Below, piece by piece: positions 1-8,780 of a DNA stretch of 64,000 bases; position 1 is the first letter of the stretch; each line of letters opens with the position of its first letter. The stretch covers positions 310,001 to 374,000 of the forward strand of contig NZ_JAUSQV010000001.1 of assembly GCF_030811475.1 (NCBI RefSeq), given 5' to 3'. The notes under the pieces are model-generated. The model had not been told where the DNA came from and did not search any database. It was given only the letters and a program-made list of their open reading frames with translations. This stretch comes from Nakamurella flavida (lineage in GTDB: Bacteria > Actinomycetota > Actinomycetes > Mycobacteriales > Nakamurellaceae). The translations under genes were made by a program, and so were the position numbers.

Positions 1-173
1 CGGTGTCGTCGCGGACGGTCATCTCGCACCGAGGGACTGCGTTCGGTGCCCACCGTGCGCCGAACGAGTGAGGTGGTTGACCTCCGAGCCGGCCTCTTCC
101 ACACTTCGCCCAGGTCAGACGGGTGGCTGCACGACCGGGATCCACGCCGTCGGGGTCAGGCGCGGGGGCGGCC

Positions 174-680
174 ATGAACGAGAAGCACGAGGAGCTCGTC
201 GCCGTGGGTCGAGCAAAGCTGTCATCCGCCAGCGGGTACTTCGCGGTGCAGACGGCGATGTTGGGCTATCTGCTCGATGTCGGGGCCGGGAAGCTCGGCG
301 GCCGGGAGCGGAAGTTCGAGCCCTGGAAGTTCCTGAGCCATGGGACGAGTGTGGTCGGGTCCCTGCTCACCGCCGTCGCGGGCCTCGCCGTCCTGGCCAA
401 GTGGTTTCCCGAGTCGTCCGCGCTCTTCTGGGTTCCGGGTGCCGTCGCTCTGGGCGCGGCCTTCCTGACCGCGGTCACCACCACCGTGAACCCGGGCCGT
501 CGAGTGATCCGGGTCGGCGTCGAGCGGGCCCTGTGGCGCGAGTTCGTCCTCCGGGTCGTCAGCGTCATCGACCAGGGTGCTTCCGGAAGGCTGGATGCCC
601 CCGGGCTCGATCGGGAGATCGCCGCACTGCGGGGGCGCTGCCGGGAGCTCGAGCTCGCCGACGCCGAACAGCGGGCGTAG
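174..680 (+). CDS. Small two-TM membrane protein, SLATT-like architecture
   Basis: This 168-residue protein begins at an ATG preceded by a GGGGGCGG stretch; a GTG 51 bases upstream is possible but less convincing. A short amphipathic N-terminal part is followed by two hydrophobic segments at about residues 55-77 and 82-104, then a charged helical C-terminus (about 107-168). Two TM segments plus a cytoplasmic helix resemble the SLATT/DUF4231 class of two-TM effectors, but I see no diagnostic motif and the family assignment is weak. No nucleotide-cyclase or sensor gene sits beside it, which a SLATT immunity effector would usually have. The neighbour is a convergent phospholipase. Function is unknown. 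Confidence 0.6.
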   Translation: MNEKHEELVAVGRAKLSSASGYFAVQTAMLGYLLDVGAGKLGGRERKFEPWKFLSHGTSVVGSLLTAVAGLAVLAKWFPESSALFWVPGAVALGAAFLTAVTTTVNPGRRVIRVGVERALWREFVLRVVSVIDQGASGRLDAPGLDREIAALRGRCRELELADAEQRA

Positions 681-748
681 GACCCTCAGGCGACGGACTG
701 GACGCCCGGCCCACGTGACTCGGCCGAGGCGGTTCGCGGTCGCGTCGC

Positions 749-1708
749 TCAGCCCAGGACGCCGGCCACCTGGGCCACGGCCCGGGTGAGCGTGGCGTGG
801 CCGATGCGGGCGGCGTGTTCGACCCGGACGGGGTCGATGGTCAGGCCCTGCACACCCGCGTCCTCGCCGGGCGCCAGGGTGCGGAGGAACCGCCGGGCGC
901 GATCGGGGTGCCGCGCGTCGTCCAGGACGTCCAGGATCGGGCGCAGCCGGCGGCCCTCCTGGGCCATGGCCCCCAGGCCCGGCGCCATCCGGTCCAGCGC
1001 CTGCGCCCACAGCGGAGCGCGCCGGACGGCGGCGATGCGCCGCAGGTGCGCGGCGGGCCGGTTCACCAGGGCCAGCACGTGCGTGCTGCCGTCGCGCAGC
1101 GCCCGCAGCACCGGGAGCGGTTCGGCCACCGAGCCGTCGATCCAGCGGCGCCCGTGCAGCTCGACCGCCCGGCCGGCCAGGAAGGGGATCGAGGACGTCG
1201 CGCGGAACGCCAGCTTCCACTCCGCGGGGCTGCCCGGCCGCAGCACGTGTCCGGTCAGGTCCGCCGCATCCGTCGCCACCACGTGCAGCGGGGTGGGCGT
1301 GCTGCCCAGCCGGTCCCAGGCCATCGGCTTGGCGTGCGTCAGGATGCGGTCGATCAGGTGGTCCAGGGACACCACCGGCCGACGGTCGCGCAGGCGCCGG
1401 GCGTCGATGAAGTCGCGGTCGGCCATGTCCTCGAAGAAGACCCGAGCCGTCCCCTCGCCGCCGCCCAGCACGACGGCGGCACCGATGTACGCACCGGCGG
1501 AACTGCCGTAGACGACGTCGAAGGTGTCGCACAGGCCGGCGTCGGACAGCGCGTGCGCCATCCCGGCCGCGTAGGCCCCGCGCATCCCGCCGCCCGCCAC
1601 GACCAACGCGATCCGGTGGCCGTCGTCGCGACTGCCGGTGTCCCGACGGTGCAGCAGGGCACGCAGCACCTCGTCGTCCCCGGGGAGCTCGGGGGCGGGA
1701 GCGGTCAC
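749..1708 (-). CDS. Patatin-like phospholipase family protein
   Basis: A 319-residue serine acyl hydrolase. The glycine-rich oxyanion motif GGGMRGAY lies at residues 39-46, the nucleophile elbow GSSAG at 68-72 (Ser70) and the catalytic Asp of the DGS motif at 191, which together define the patatin Ser-Asp dyad. No signal peptide or membrane segment is visible, so it probably acts on lipid or acyl esters from the cytoplasmic side. The GTG start was chosen because a GAGGAG ribosome binding site sits just upstream; the reading frame continues much further upstream but has no coding character there. It stands alone, convergent with the gene before it and divergent from the small gene that follows. 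The substrate is unknown. Confidence 0.85.
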   Translation of the reverse strand: MTAPAPELPGDDEVLRALLHRRDTGSRDDGHRIALVVAGGGMRGAYAAGMAHALSDAGLCDTFDVVYGSSAGAYIGAAVVLGGGEGTARVFFEDMADRDFIDARRLRDRRPVVSLDHLIDRILTHAKPMAWDRLGSTPTPLHVVATDAADLTGHVLRPGSPAEWKLAFRATSSIPFLAGRAVELHGRRWIDGSVAEPLPVLRALRDGSTHVLALVNRPAAHLRRIAAVRRAPLWAQALDRMAPGLGAMAQEGRRLRPILDVLDDARHPDRARRFLRTLAPGEDAGVQGLTIDPVRVEHAARIGHATLTRAVAQVAGVLG

Positions 1709-1863
1709 GGGAATCTCCTCGGGGCGGACGGAACGGGCGCACCGAGCATCGTCCCGGACGAGCCAGGATCCCACACCGCGCGACGCTCCGGGCGGGGGAC
1801 GATCACGCCGGCGCGGGACCTCGACAGCCCGCGACGGGGGCGTGGCGGCCCGAGGATGGACCG

Positions 1864-2424
1864 ATGACCCAGGAAGATCCGGAGACGGAACGCCTCTTCG
1901 CCCTGCTGGCCGAACTGGAGGCATCCTCCGGGGCCTCGTTCGGTGGCCTCGCCATGTCGGACGGCCGGACGTGGCTGGAGATCCGGCAAGCGCCGCCGGA
2001 GGTCTGGGGCGCACTGCGCACCGCGTTCCCCGACCTGCCCCTCGTGCAGGCGCCCGCGGAGGTTCTGCGCCGGGAGGGGGAATTGCGGCTCGGGCTCTTG
2101 CGGGCGCAGGAATCCGCCCTGCGGCGATCCGCCGAGGTGCACGCCCATCGCGGCGCAGGTGGCCGCCCTGGACCCGGCACACGGGCCGGACGGCGCCTGA
2201 TTTCCGGGCCGGTCGGGAGCGGGAGCGGAGCACGATGGACGTGCGAGGGAGCTTGCTGTCACTCCGTGTGCCCGGACGGACCCGGACTCACCCGGTGGGG
2301 CGCTTCCCGAGCGGAGGATGTTCCCAGGGGTGATGAGTCGTGCGTTCGCAGAGTGACGAGCTCCGGAACGCGGGATGTCGTCCTTCCGGGGAGTGATGCC
2401 CTCCCTCGGAAGGGTTCGTTCTGA
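1864..2424 (+). CDS. Hypothetical protein, probably frameshifted near 2145
   Basis: The open frame gives 186 residues. The first ~95 look like a real small soluble alpha/beta protein (acidic N-terminus, then a helix rich in Leu, Arg and Glu). After about 2145 the frame becomes a run of Gly, Arg and Pro with little coding character. The +1 frame instead continues plausibly with a short helical stretch (AAQVAALDPAH) and stops at 2200. A terminator-like hairpin at 2382-2413 would lie inside the longer reading but downstream of the shorter one. I therefore suspect a one-base insertion, either real or a sequencing error, and an intact protein of about 112 residues. I recognise no family. Confidence 0.4.
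   Translation: MTQEDPETERLFALLAELEASSGASFGGLAMSDGRTWLEIRQAPPEVWGALRTAFPDLPLVQAPAEVLRREGELRLGLLRAQESALRRSAEVHAHRGAGGRPGPGTRAGRRLISGPVGSGSGARWTCEGACCHSVCPDGPGLTRWGASRAEDVPRGDESCVRRVTSSGTRDVVLPGSDALPRKGSF
2382..2413 (+). terminator. Hairpin terminator after the hypothetical gene
   Basis: CCTTCCGGGGAG pairs with CTCCCTCGGAAGG across a short loop, with one bulged base, and is followed by a T-containing tail (GTTCGTTCT). It would end transcripts of the small gene upstream. Confidence 0.45.
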
Positions 2425-2672
2425 CCGTGGGTGACGATTCGACACCACGGAACGGGTGCCCTGTCGTCGCACCACCTGTTTGCGTTAGCACCCTGTGCGA
2501 TAGGTAACAGAAACGGCAGATATGTCCAATTCGTCCGGATGAGCATTTAATCTTGGGATCGTTCACGTGGGGGTGACCATGATCCGTAGGGGCTGAATCG
2601 GTCGCCTTTGCCTCACGGGGAGTCAGAGGCGAGACCGATCCCGACGGAACACGACTCGGCGGAGTTCATGTC
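2425..2672 (+). promoter_or_regulatory. AT-richer promoter region of the GT2/GT4 operon
   Basis: Bases from about 2470 to 2570 are clearly less GC-rich than anything nearby and precede the glycosyltransferase pair, so this is the likely promoter and leader. I could not place a convincing -35/-10 pair. A GGCGGAG ribosome binding site lies just before the ATG at 2673. Confidence 0.4.
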
Positions 2673-3542
2673 ATGCACGTTGTCCACGCTCGACCAGTAC
2701 GCGACCCCAAGGTCACCATCATCGTCCCGGCCCGGAACGAGGCCCGGAACCTGGAGGTGATGCTTCCTCAGCTCCCCTCCAAGGCCGAGATCATCGTCGT
2801 CGACGGCCATTCCGTCGACGACACGCCCGCGGTCGTCGCCCGCGTCCGTCCCGACGCCCGCCTCGTGCAGCAGACCCGGCGCGGCAAGGGCAACGCCCTG
2901 GCCGTCGGGTTCGCCGAGGCCACCGGCGACATCATCGTCATGTTCGACGCGGACGGTTCGGCCGATCCGCTCGAGATCGACCGCTACGTCGCGGCTCTCC
3001 TCGCCGGCGCCGACTTCGCCAAGGGCAGCCGCGTGCTGACCGGTGGCGGCAGCGTCGACATCACTCCGATCCGCGACCTGGGGAACAAGGGCCTGACCCT
3101 GGCCACCAACATCAGCTTCGGCACGCGGTACACCGATCTCTGCTACGGCTACAACGCGTTCTGGCGCGACATCCTGCCGCACCTGGCACTGCCGTCCCCG
3201 CAGCCGGTCTCGAGCGACATGCAGTGGGGCGACGGGTTCGAGATCGAGACCCTCATCAACTGCCGGGTCGCCACCGCGAACCTGCTCGTCACCGAGGTGC
3301 CCAGTGTCGAGCTGGAGCGCATCCACGGCGAGAGCAACCTGCACGCGGTGAAGGACGGCCTGCGCGTCCTCAAGACCATCGGCACCGAGTGGGTCCGAGC
3401 CCGTCGCACCCCCACCCGCACCGCGTCCGGCGTCAAGCTCGGCCGCCGCTCCCGTCGGGCCGCCACGGCGACCGCGACCGTCAGCACCCCGGCCTTCCGC
3501 ACCGCCGCCGAGCGTCCCGTGATCGAAGAGGCCTCCGCGTGA
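2673..3542 (+). CDS. Glycosyltransferase family 2 protein
   Basis: A 289-residue GT-A fold enzyme that transfers an activated sugar, most like the dolichol/polyprenol-phosphate sugar synthase side of GT2. The N-terminal nucleotide-binding strand reads VTIIVPARNEARN, and the metal-binding Asp motif is DADGSAD near residue 92. The conserved RIHGESN segment is at about 215. The last ~50 residues are a basic, Ala/Thr-rich tail with no TM segment, so it probably works at the inner membrane face. It shares a GTGA overlap with the next gene, so the two are translationally coupled. The acceptor and sugar are not determinable; envelope glycan or glycolipid synthesis is likely. Confidence 0.88.
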   Translation: MHVVHARPVRDPKVTIIVPARNEARNLEVMLPQLPSKAEIIVVDGHSVDDTPAVVARVRPDARLVQQTRRGKGNALAVGFAEATGDIIVMFDADGSADPLEIDRYVAALLAGADFAKGSRVLTGGGSVDITPIRDLGNKGLTLATNISFGTRYTDLCYGYNAFWRDILPHLALPSPQPVSSDMQWGDGFEIETLINCRVATANLLVTEVPSVELERIHGESNLHAVKDGLRVLKTIGTEWVRARRTPTRTASGVKLGRRSRRAATATATVSTPAFRTAAERPVIEEASA

Positions 3543-4810
3543 CCGCCCCGGGGGGGACGGGCACCGCGCCCAGCGTGCTCGTGGTCGGATCCGGATGGCA
3601 CTTCACGTCCGGCATCAGCTACTACACCTGCCGGCTGACCAATGCGCTGGCAGAGATCGCGCCCACCCGCGCGATTCTCATGCGGCGGCTCATCCCCAAG
3701 GCGCTGTACCCGGGCAAGGACCGGGTCGGCACCGCGGTCAACGACCTGCAGTACGCCGACTCGGTGGAGGTCTTCGACGGGGTCGACTGGTACTGGGGCA
3801 AGAGCATGCGCCGGGCCCGGAAGTTCCTGCAGGACTCGCCGCCCGACGTTGTCGTCCTGCAGTGGTGGACCGGCGCCGTGCTGCACTCGTACCTGCGGCT
3901 GGCCAAACTGGCCCAGCAGGCGGGCAGCCAGGTCGTCATCGAGTGGCACGAGGTGCAGGACACCGGTGAGGCCCGCATCCCGGGTGTCGTCAAGTACGTG
4001 ACCAAGGCGATGAAGGCCCTGCTCAACAACGTCGACGGGCACGTGGTGCACTCCCGTTACGACCTCGACCTGCTCCGCCGGACCTACGAGCTGCCCGACG
4101 AGCGCGTCGTGCTGGCCGCCCACGGCCCGTACGACCACCACGGCACCCCGTTGGCCTCCGAGCTGCCGGCCGGCCCCAGCGCCCCCGCCGTACTCACTGT
4201 GCCGACGGTCATCGACGCCGAAGCCGCACTGGCCGCCGAGATCCCGTCGGACGAGTTCACATTCCTGTACTTCGGGATCATCCGGCCCTACAAGGGGGTG
4301 GAGGACCTCGTCGCCGCGTTCGACCTGCTGCCCGACGACGTGCGGAACAGCAGCCGGCTCGTGCTCGTCGGCGAGACCTGGGAGAACTGGACGGCCCCGC
4401 TCGACGCGGTCGTCATCAGCCCCAACCGGGATCGGATCACCGTGGTCAACCGGTACGTCACCGACTCCGAGGTCAGCCGGCACTTCGCCGATGCCGACGC
4501 CGTGGTCCTGCCGTACCGCCGGTCGTCCTCGTCCGGGCCGCTGCACATCGCGATGAGTGCCGGCCTGCCGGTGATCGTCAGCGAGGTCGGCGGACTGGTG
4601 GAGGCCGCGGGGGACTACGCCGGCACCACCTTCACCCCGGCGGCGGACCCGGCGGCACTGGCCGAGGCCATGCAGTGGATCGTCGAACGCAAGGGTGAGC
4701 GGTACACCGACCCCCACTCGTGGGACAACACGGTTGCGGCCTACCAGCGCCTGTTCCAGGCCATCGGGGCGGCACGCGTCCCGGCGGACGGCCTGCGCTC
4801 GGTCGCCTGA
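3539..4810 (+). CDS. Glycosyltransferase family 4 protein
   Basis: A 423-residue GT-B enzyme. The N-terminal Rossmann domain begins VLVVGSGWHF and carries an acceptor-side loop (SGISYYTCR). The C-terminal donor domain has YFGIIRPYKGVEDL and the late Glu-containing region around PYRRSSSSGPLHIAMSAGLP, as in GT4 retaining transferases. The GTG start overlaps the stop of the GT2 gene by four bases, and no better start exists inside. The pair probably adds successive sugars to one lipid-linked or cell-surface glycan. A hairpin follows the stop codon. Confidence 0.88.
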   Translation: MTAPGGTGTAPSVLVVGSGWHFTSGISYYTCRLTNALAEIAPTRAILMRRLIPKALYPGKDRVGTAVNDLQYADSVEVFDGVDWYWGKSMRRARKFLQDSPPDVVVLQWWTGAVLHSYLRLAKLAQQAGSQVVIEWHEVQDTGEARIPGVVKYVTKAMKALLNNVDGHVVHSRYDLDLLRRTYELPDERVVLAAHGPYDHHGTPLASELPAGPSAPAVLTVPTVIDAEAALAAEIPSDEFTFLYFGIIRPYKGVEDLVAAFDLLPDDVRNSSRLVLVGETWENWTAPLDAVVISPNRDRITVVNRYVTDSEVSRHFADADAVVLPYRRSSSSGPLHIAMSAGLPVIVSEVGGLVEAAGDYAGTTFTPAADPAALAEAMQWIVERKGERYTDPHSWDNTVAAYQRLFQAIGAARVPADGLRSVA

Positions 4811-4822
4811 CCCATCCCCATC

Positions 4823-4851
4823 CCGGGGTCCCGGATCCGTCCGGGCCCCGG
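4823..4851 (+). terminator. Hairpin after the GT4 gene
   Basis: CCGGGGTCCCGGA pairs with TCCGGGCCCCGG with one bulged T. It lies 12 bases after the glycosyltransferase stop codon, between convergent genes. Confidence 0.6.
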
Positions 4852-4950
4852 CCCCCATCCACCCCGCTCCGGCGTGTCCGACGCGCGCCGGGGCGGGGTT
4901 CTCGACGGCCGGCCGGAACTCCGCCTCCGGTCGGCTCCTCCGTGCGCGCA

Positions 4951-4984
4951 GGTGGGGTCACGCCGATGACGGCGTGACCCCACC
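4951..4984 (-). terminator. Perfect 14-bp hairpin overlapping the kinase stop codon
   Basis: GGTGGGGTCACGCC and GGCGTGACCCCACC form a perfect stem around a six-base loop. The stop codon of the minus-strand FGGY kinase (4958-4960) lies inside the stem, so termination would occur right at the end of the gene. Confidence 0.7.
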
Positions 4985-6445
4985 TGCCGCGCGTTCGAGT
5001 GCATTGGCGAAGTCGCGCTGCGCGGTGAACTCGGCCAGCCGTTCCCGGTAGGCCGCGGTGCGGATCGGGTCGGGCCGGTACTCCCGGGTCACCGGGTCGG
5101 CGAAGGCGCGGAGCTGGTCCCGCCCGGACACCTCCCCGACGGCGAGACCGGCCAGGAATGCCGCGCCGTGGGCGGCACCCGAGCCACTCACCGGTCGCTG
5201 CACCGGGACACCCAGTACATCGGCCTTGATCTGCAGCCAGGTGGCGTTGCGGGATCCACCCCCGGTGCTGAGCACCCGATCCACCGCGATGCCCCGGTTC
5301 ACCAGGGCCGCGATGTCGGCGCCCAGGGCCAGCGCCACGCCCTCCATCGCCGCCACCACCAGGTCCGCGCCGGTGCTCGACAGGTGCACCCCGGTCAACG
5401 AACCCCGGGCCTGGGTGGCCCAGGTCGGCGTGCGCTCCCCGGCGAGGCTCGGCACCATCCGGACCGGGTTGGGTCGCGCGCGGGCGGCCAGCAGATCCGG
5501 GTCCAGCAGGGACGTCCCGCCGGCGAGGGTGCCCACCAGCCAGTCGATCACCGCCCCCGAGGTGACCTGCGCGGTGAGCACCAGGTCGGTGTCGGGGAAG
5601 CAGTGGTGCAGGTTGAGGAACCCCGGCAGTCGGACACCCCGGGGGACGGCGACCATGCCGACCGTGGAGAACCCGGTCATCTCCGCGAACGGGTCGCCCG
5701 GGGCGAGCACGGCGGACTCCAGGGCGGTGCCGACCGCGTCGATGGCCCCGGCAGCCACGGGACACCCCCGGGGCAGCCCGGTCAGATCGGCTGTGGCCCG
5801 GCTGATCTCGCCGACGACCTCGGTGGCGCCGTGGACCGGCGGGAGCAGGTGCATCGGCACGCCGTGCTCGGCCAGCCGTCCGTTGAAGGCCCCGTCCTCG
5901 GGCACCCAGGCCTGCATCAGCGACGCGGTCGTCACGTCCAGCGTCGCTTGTCCGGTGAGCCTGGACACCACGAATCCGTTGCAGGACAGCACGTGCCGGG
6001 CTCCGGTCAGCTGGTCCGGGCGCTCCCGGGCCAGCCATCCGAGCTTGGCCGTACCGAAATAGGCATCGGGAACGACGATCTCGTCCTCGGTCCAGGCGCG
6101 GATCCGATCCGCATCGGTCTGCGCCCGGCGGTCGGCCCACAGCAGGGCCGGGCCGGTGGGGTCACCGTGCCCGTCCACCGGCACCAGGGTGGGGCCCTGA
6201 CTGGTCACCGCCACCGCCCGGACGTCACGACCGCTGACCAGCGCCGGGAGGATGCCGACCAGCGCGGCCCACCAGGCGTCGGCATCCTGTTCGACGCCGT
6301 GGCCGTCGGTGGCGAACGCGTAGCGACGGTGGTCCGCGGCGACCTCGCGACCGCCGGCATCGCTCAGCACCACCTTGACCCCGGTGGTGCCCAGATCGAT
6401 CCCCACCCAGACGGGCCCGTCCCCATCGGGCGAGCGGCGCGTCAT
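4958..6445 (-). CDS. FGGY-family carbohydrate kinase (xylulokinase-like)
   Basis: A 495-residue ATP-dependent sugar kinase of the usual length for the family. The N-terminal phosphate loop is GIDLGTTGVKVVLSD (about residues 15-29), followed by substrate-side residues around LLWADRRAQ. The catalytic Asp is in AAGAIDAVG, and the C-terminal nucleotide-binding block reads STGGGSRNATWLQIKADVLG. It most resembles xylulokinase or gluconokinase-type members, but family sequence alone does not fix the sugar. The ATG at 6445 was preferred over longer frames because upstream sequence is the divergent intergenic region. It faces a DeoR regulator, which probably controls it. It is the first of three FGGY kinases in the window. 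Confidence 0.85.
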   Translation of the reverse strand: MTRRSPDGDGPVWVGIDLGTTGVKVVLSDAGGREVAADHRRYAFATDGHGVEQDADAWWAALVGILPALVSGRDVRAVAVTSQGPTLVPVDGHGDPTGPALLWADRRAQTDADRIRAWTEDEIVVPDAYFGTAKLGWLARERPDQLTGARHVLSCNGFVVSRLTGQATLDVTTASLMQAWVPEDGAFNGRLAEHGVPMHLLPPVHGATEVVGEISRATADLTGLPRGCPVAAGAIDAVGTALESAVLAPGDPFAEMTGFSTVGMVAVPRGVRLPGFLNLHHCFPDTDLVLTAQVTSGAVIDWLVGTLAGGTSLLDPDLLAARARPNPVRMVPSLAGERTPTWATQARGSLTGVHLSSTGADLVVAAMEGVALALGADIAALVNRGIAVDRVLSTGGGSRNATWLQIKADVLGVPVQRPVSGSGAAHGAAFLAGLAVGEVSGRDQLRAFADPVTREYRPDPIRTAAYRERLAEFTAQRDFANALERAAGGVTPSSA

Positions 6446-6693
6446 CGGGGTCCTGCAGTGGCCGGTCGGGGGTCCATCGGCGCCGCTCCTGTCCTGACCC
6501 GCGGCGATCGCGCCGGCGCATCGGACCCCGCGATGACCACCGCGGTGTGATCGTGCCGTCGAAGTTAACAGGCGCCCCGGGGCGCCACAAGGCCGGCGGC
6601 GCGCCTCCGACGGTCGAATCCCCTCACACCACCCGCACCTCGGCCGTCCATCGGCGACAGGCACCGACCCCGTACGGCCGGTTCCGGGCGGTT

Positions 6694-6710
6694 ATCACAG
6701 CTCGTGTGAT
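6694..6710. promoter_or_regulatory. Perfect inverted repeat, candidate operator
   Basis: ATCACA and TGTGAT flank a five-base spacer (GCTCG), 49 bases before the DeoR-family gene and within the 313-base divergent region shared with the FGGY kinase. Position and symmetry suggest an operator for the DeoR-type regulator. A half-site-like TGTGATCGT occurs at about 6547, near the kinase side. Confidence 0.5.
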
Positions 6711-6758
6711 CTACTGCCCACGGCGGCGGGATGCCCGTCGCCGGACGGAGGGGCATCG

Positions 6759-7541
6759 ATGGGGACGACCGACGCACGGGGTCAGGCCGATCGGCGCGCC
6801 GCCATCCTGCGCACGGTCTTCCGGGACGGGTTCGCCCGGATCGACGATCTGGTGGGGGAGCTGGGCGTCAGCCTGATGACCGTGCACCGCGACCTGGACG
6901 CGCTGGCCACGCAGGGGTACCTGACCAAGGTCCGTGGCCGGGCCACCGCGAACCCCGCGGCCACCCTGCAGATCCGGGTCGCCGAGAGGATCCGGCAGGG
7001 TGTCCGGTTCAAGACGGCCATCGCGGCCCGGGCGGCGCAGCTGTTGGCTCCGGGGCAGACGATCCACCTCGACGACAGCACGACCGCGTTGGCCCTCGCG
7101 CCCCATCTCGCCCGGCTGTCCGGGATCACCGTGGCCACCAACTTCGCCCCGTTGGTCGCGCAGCTGGCCGATGCCCCGGGGATCGAGCTCATCGTGATCG
7201 GGGGCCGGTACAACCGTGTGCAGGAGGCGAGTTTCGGCGCCCGGGCGGTCGAGTCGATCGACCAGATCCATGCCGATCTGGCGTTCCTGTCGACCACCGG
7301 GGTGCGCCGGTTGTCGTGCTACCACCCCAGCGAGGAGACGGTGGAGACCCGGAAGGCGTTCATGCGCAATGCCCGGCGCAGCGTGCTGCTCGTGGACCAC
7401 GTGAAGTTCGGTCGACCCGCCCCCCACCTGCTGTGCCCGCTCACCGCGTTCGACCTGGTGATCTCCGACAGCGAGCTGGACCCGGAGGAGCGGGCCGAGC
7501 TGACGGCGGCCGGGGTGCACCTGGAGACGGCGCCGGTCTGA
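6759..7541 (+). CDS. DeoR/GlpR family transcriptional regulator
   Basis: A 260-residue sugar-responsive regulator. An N-terminal winged helix-turn-helix (about residues 12-60) contains RIDDLVGELGVSLMTVHRDL, the DeoR signature. It is followed by the DeoRC effector domain, which binds a phosphorylated sugar: LDDSTTALALAPHL, VATNFAPLVAQL and the late LLVDHVKFGRPAP segment. A GGAGGGG ribosome binding site supports the ATG. It is divergent from an FGGY kinase, the usual arrangement for local repression relieved by the kinase product. The gene ends 21 bases from a convergent glycoside hydrolase gene. Confidence 0.88.
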   Translation: MGTTDARGQADRRAAILRTVFRDGFARIDDLVGELGVSLMTVHRDLDALATQGYLTKVRGRATANPAATLQIRVAERIRQGVRFKTAIAARAAQLLAPGQTIHLDDSTTALALAPHLARLSGITVATNFAPLVAQLADAPGIELIVIGGRYNRVQEASFGARAVESIDQIHADLAFLSTTGVRRLSCYHPSEETVETRKAFMRNARRSVLLVDHVKFGRPAPHLLCPLTAFDLVISDSELDPEERAELTAAGVHLETAPV

Positions 7542-7562
7542 GCGGTCCGGAACGCCCGGGGA

Positions 7563-8780
7563 TCAGCGGGTCAGGGCGCCCATGTCGGTCAGCACCGGGT
7601 CCTGATCGGCGAGCAGGATGCCGTAGCCGTCGGTGTTCTCGGTGTTGACCTGCCACAGCAGATAGCCGCCGGCACCGGCACCGAACGCGGCCCGCATCTT
7701 CGCGGTGAGCTGGTCGGCCCGCCGCTCGCGGGCGTCGGCGTCGGTCGCCTGGATGCCGGCCTCGCCGACCAGCAGCGGCTTGCCCAGGGCCGGAGCCAGA
7801 GCGAAGGAACAGCCGATCGGTGCCGTGCGGGTCTGGCACTCCGCACTCTGCGGGTCCGGCGGGGTGGCGCCGTCGCCCCCGGGCATGGCCTGGTCGTCGG
7901 CACCCCAGTAGCCCCAGTCGTGCACCTCGGCGAAGTCGAGCTGGGGCAGCGAGTACACCGCGGTGAAGTCGGTCCCGCTGGCACCGGGCGCGCCGTTGCT
8001 CTGGGTCCCCAGGGTGAGCAGGTGGTTGGGGTCGGCCGCCTGCACCACGTCGGCCATGTCCTTCGAGAACGGCACCAGGACGCTCTCGCCGGTGGAGTCC
8101 CGCGCCGAGGTGTCGGCCTCGTTGATCAGGCTCCAGCCCAGGATGGTGGGCTCGTCCTTGTAGTGCTGGGTGATCATCCCGACGTAGTTGCGGTAGGCCA
8201 GGGTGGCGTTGCCGTAGGGCTCCTTGTAGCCCTGCGAGTACCAGGTGTCGCCGGCGTACTTGTCCTTGGACTCGCCGTCGCTGGAGGTCGTGCAGTCGCC
8301 GGGCCCGTCCTCCAGGACGGGCAGGACGCGCATGCCGACCTCCTTCGCCGCCGTGATCACGCGGTCCACGCCGCGGTAGTCGGTCCCGCCCTGCGTGTAG
8401 GTCTGGTAGGCCCAGAAGCGGAGCACGGTCGCGCCGTGATCGTCGTGCAACCGCCGCAGGGTCTCGGTGAGATCGGCGTCACTGAGCCGGGTCCCGGGGT
8501 TGCAGGAGTACCGGTCACTGGCCGCGGCGTCGTAGATGTTCACCCCGACGAACGGGAACGGTTGCCCGTCCACGGCGAAGGACATGCCGTCGGTGGTGAC
8601 GAAGGAGTCGGCATCCCCCGGGACGTCCGCGACGGCGACCGGCGGAGCCGTTGTGGCGGAGGAGGTGTCGTCGGTGGACAGCCCTCCCGTCGTGCATCCG
8701 GCGAGGACGGCCAGCAGGAGTCCTGCGGTGGCCAGGCGGGCGAGGGGGGAGGCGCGCGGGGTCCTGCGGTACGGCGTCAT
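7563..8780 (-). CDS. GH5-like cellulase/mannanase-type lipoprotein
   Basis: A 405-residue secreted glycoside hydrolase. A basic N-terminus and hydrophobic segment end in the lipobox LAGC (Cys29), so it should be a lipoprotein on the outer face of the membrane, followed by a Ser/Thr linker (about 30-55). The catalytic TIM barrel shows VGVNIYD near residue 80, the acid/base Glu in SLINEAD (Glu221) and the nucleophile Glu in LLVGEAG (Glu340), as in GH5/GH-A clan enzymes. Its ATG overlaps the stop of the preceding glycosyltransferase by four bases, so the two are coupled. It may trim or remodel a surface glycan made with that glycosyltransferase. The substrate is not defined; beta-mannan-type is most likely. 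Confidence 0.78.
   Translation of the reverse strand: MTPYRRTPRASPLARLATAGLLLAVLAGCTTGGLSTDDTSSATTAPPVAVADVPGDADSFVTTDGMSFAVDGQPFPFVGVNIYDAAASDRYSCNPGTRLSDADLTETLRRLHDDHGATVLRFWAYQTYTQGGTDYRGVDRVITAAKEVGMRVLPVLEDGPGDCTTSSDGESKDKYAGDTWYSQGYKEPYGNATLAYRNYVGMITQHYKDEPTILGWSLINEADTSARDSTGESVLVPFSKDMADVVQAADPNHLLTLGTQSNGAPGASGTDFTAVYSLPQLDFAEVHDWGYWGADDQAMPGGDGATPPDPQSAECQTRTAPIGCSFALAPALGKPLLVGEAGIQATDADARERRADQLTAKMRAAFGAGAGGYLLWQVNTENTDGYGILLADQDPVLTDMGALTR

Noticed and set aside
1-20. A possible ATG on the minus strand (CAT at 18-20) that could begin a gene running off the left edge
   Set aside because: Only seven codons are inside the window and no convincing ribosome binding site precedes it.
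6446-6664. Longer N-terminus for the first FGGY kinase
   Set aside because: The extra residues are low-complexity, and the family begins at the GIDLGTTG region close to the chosen ATG.
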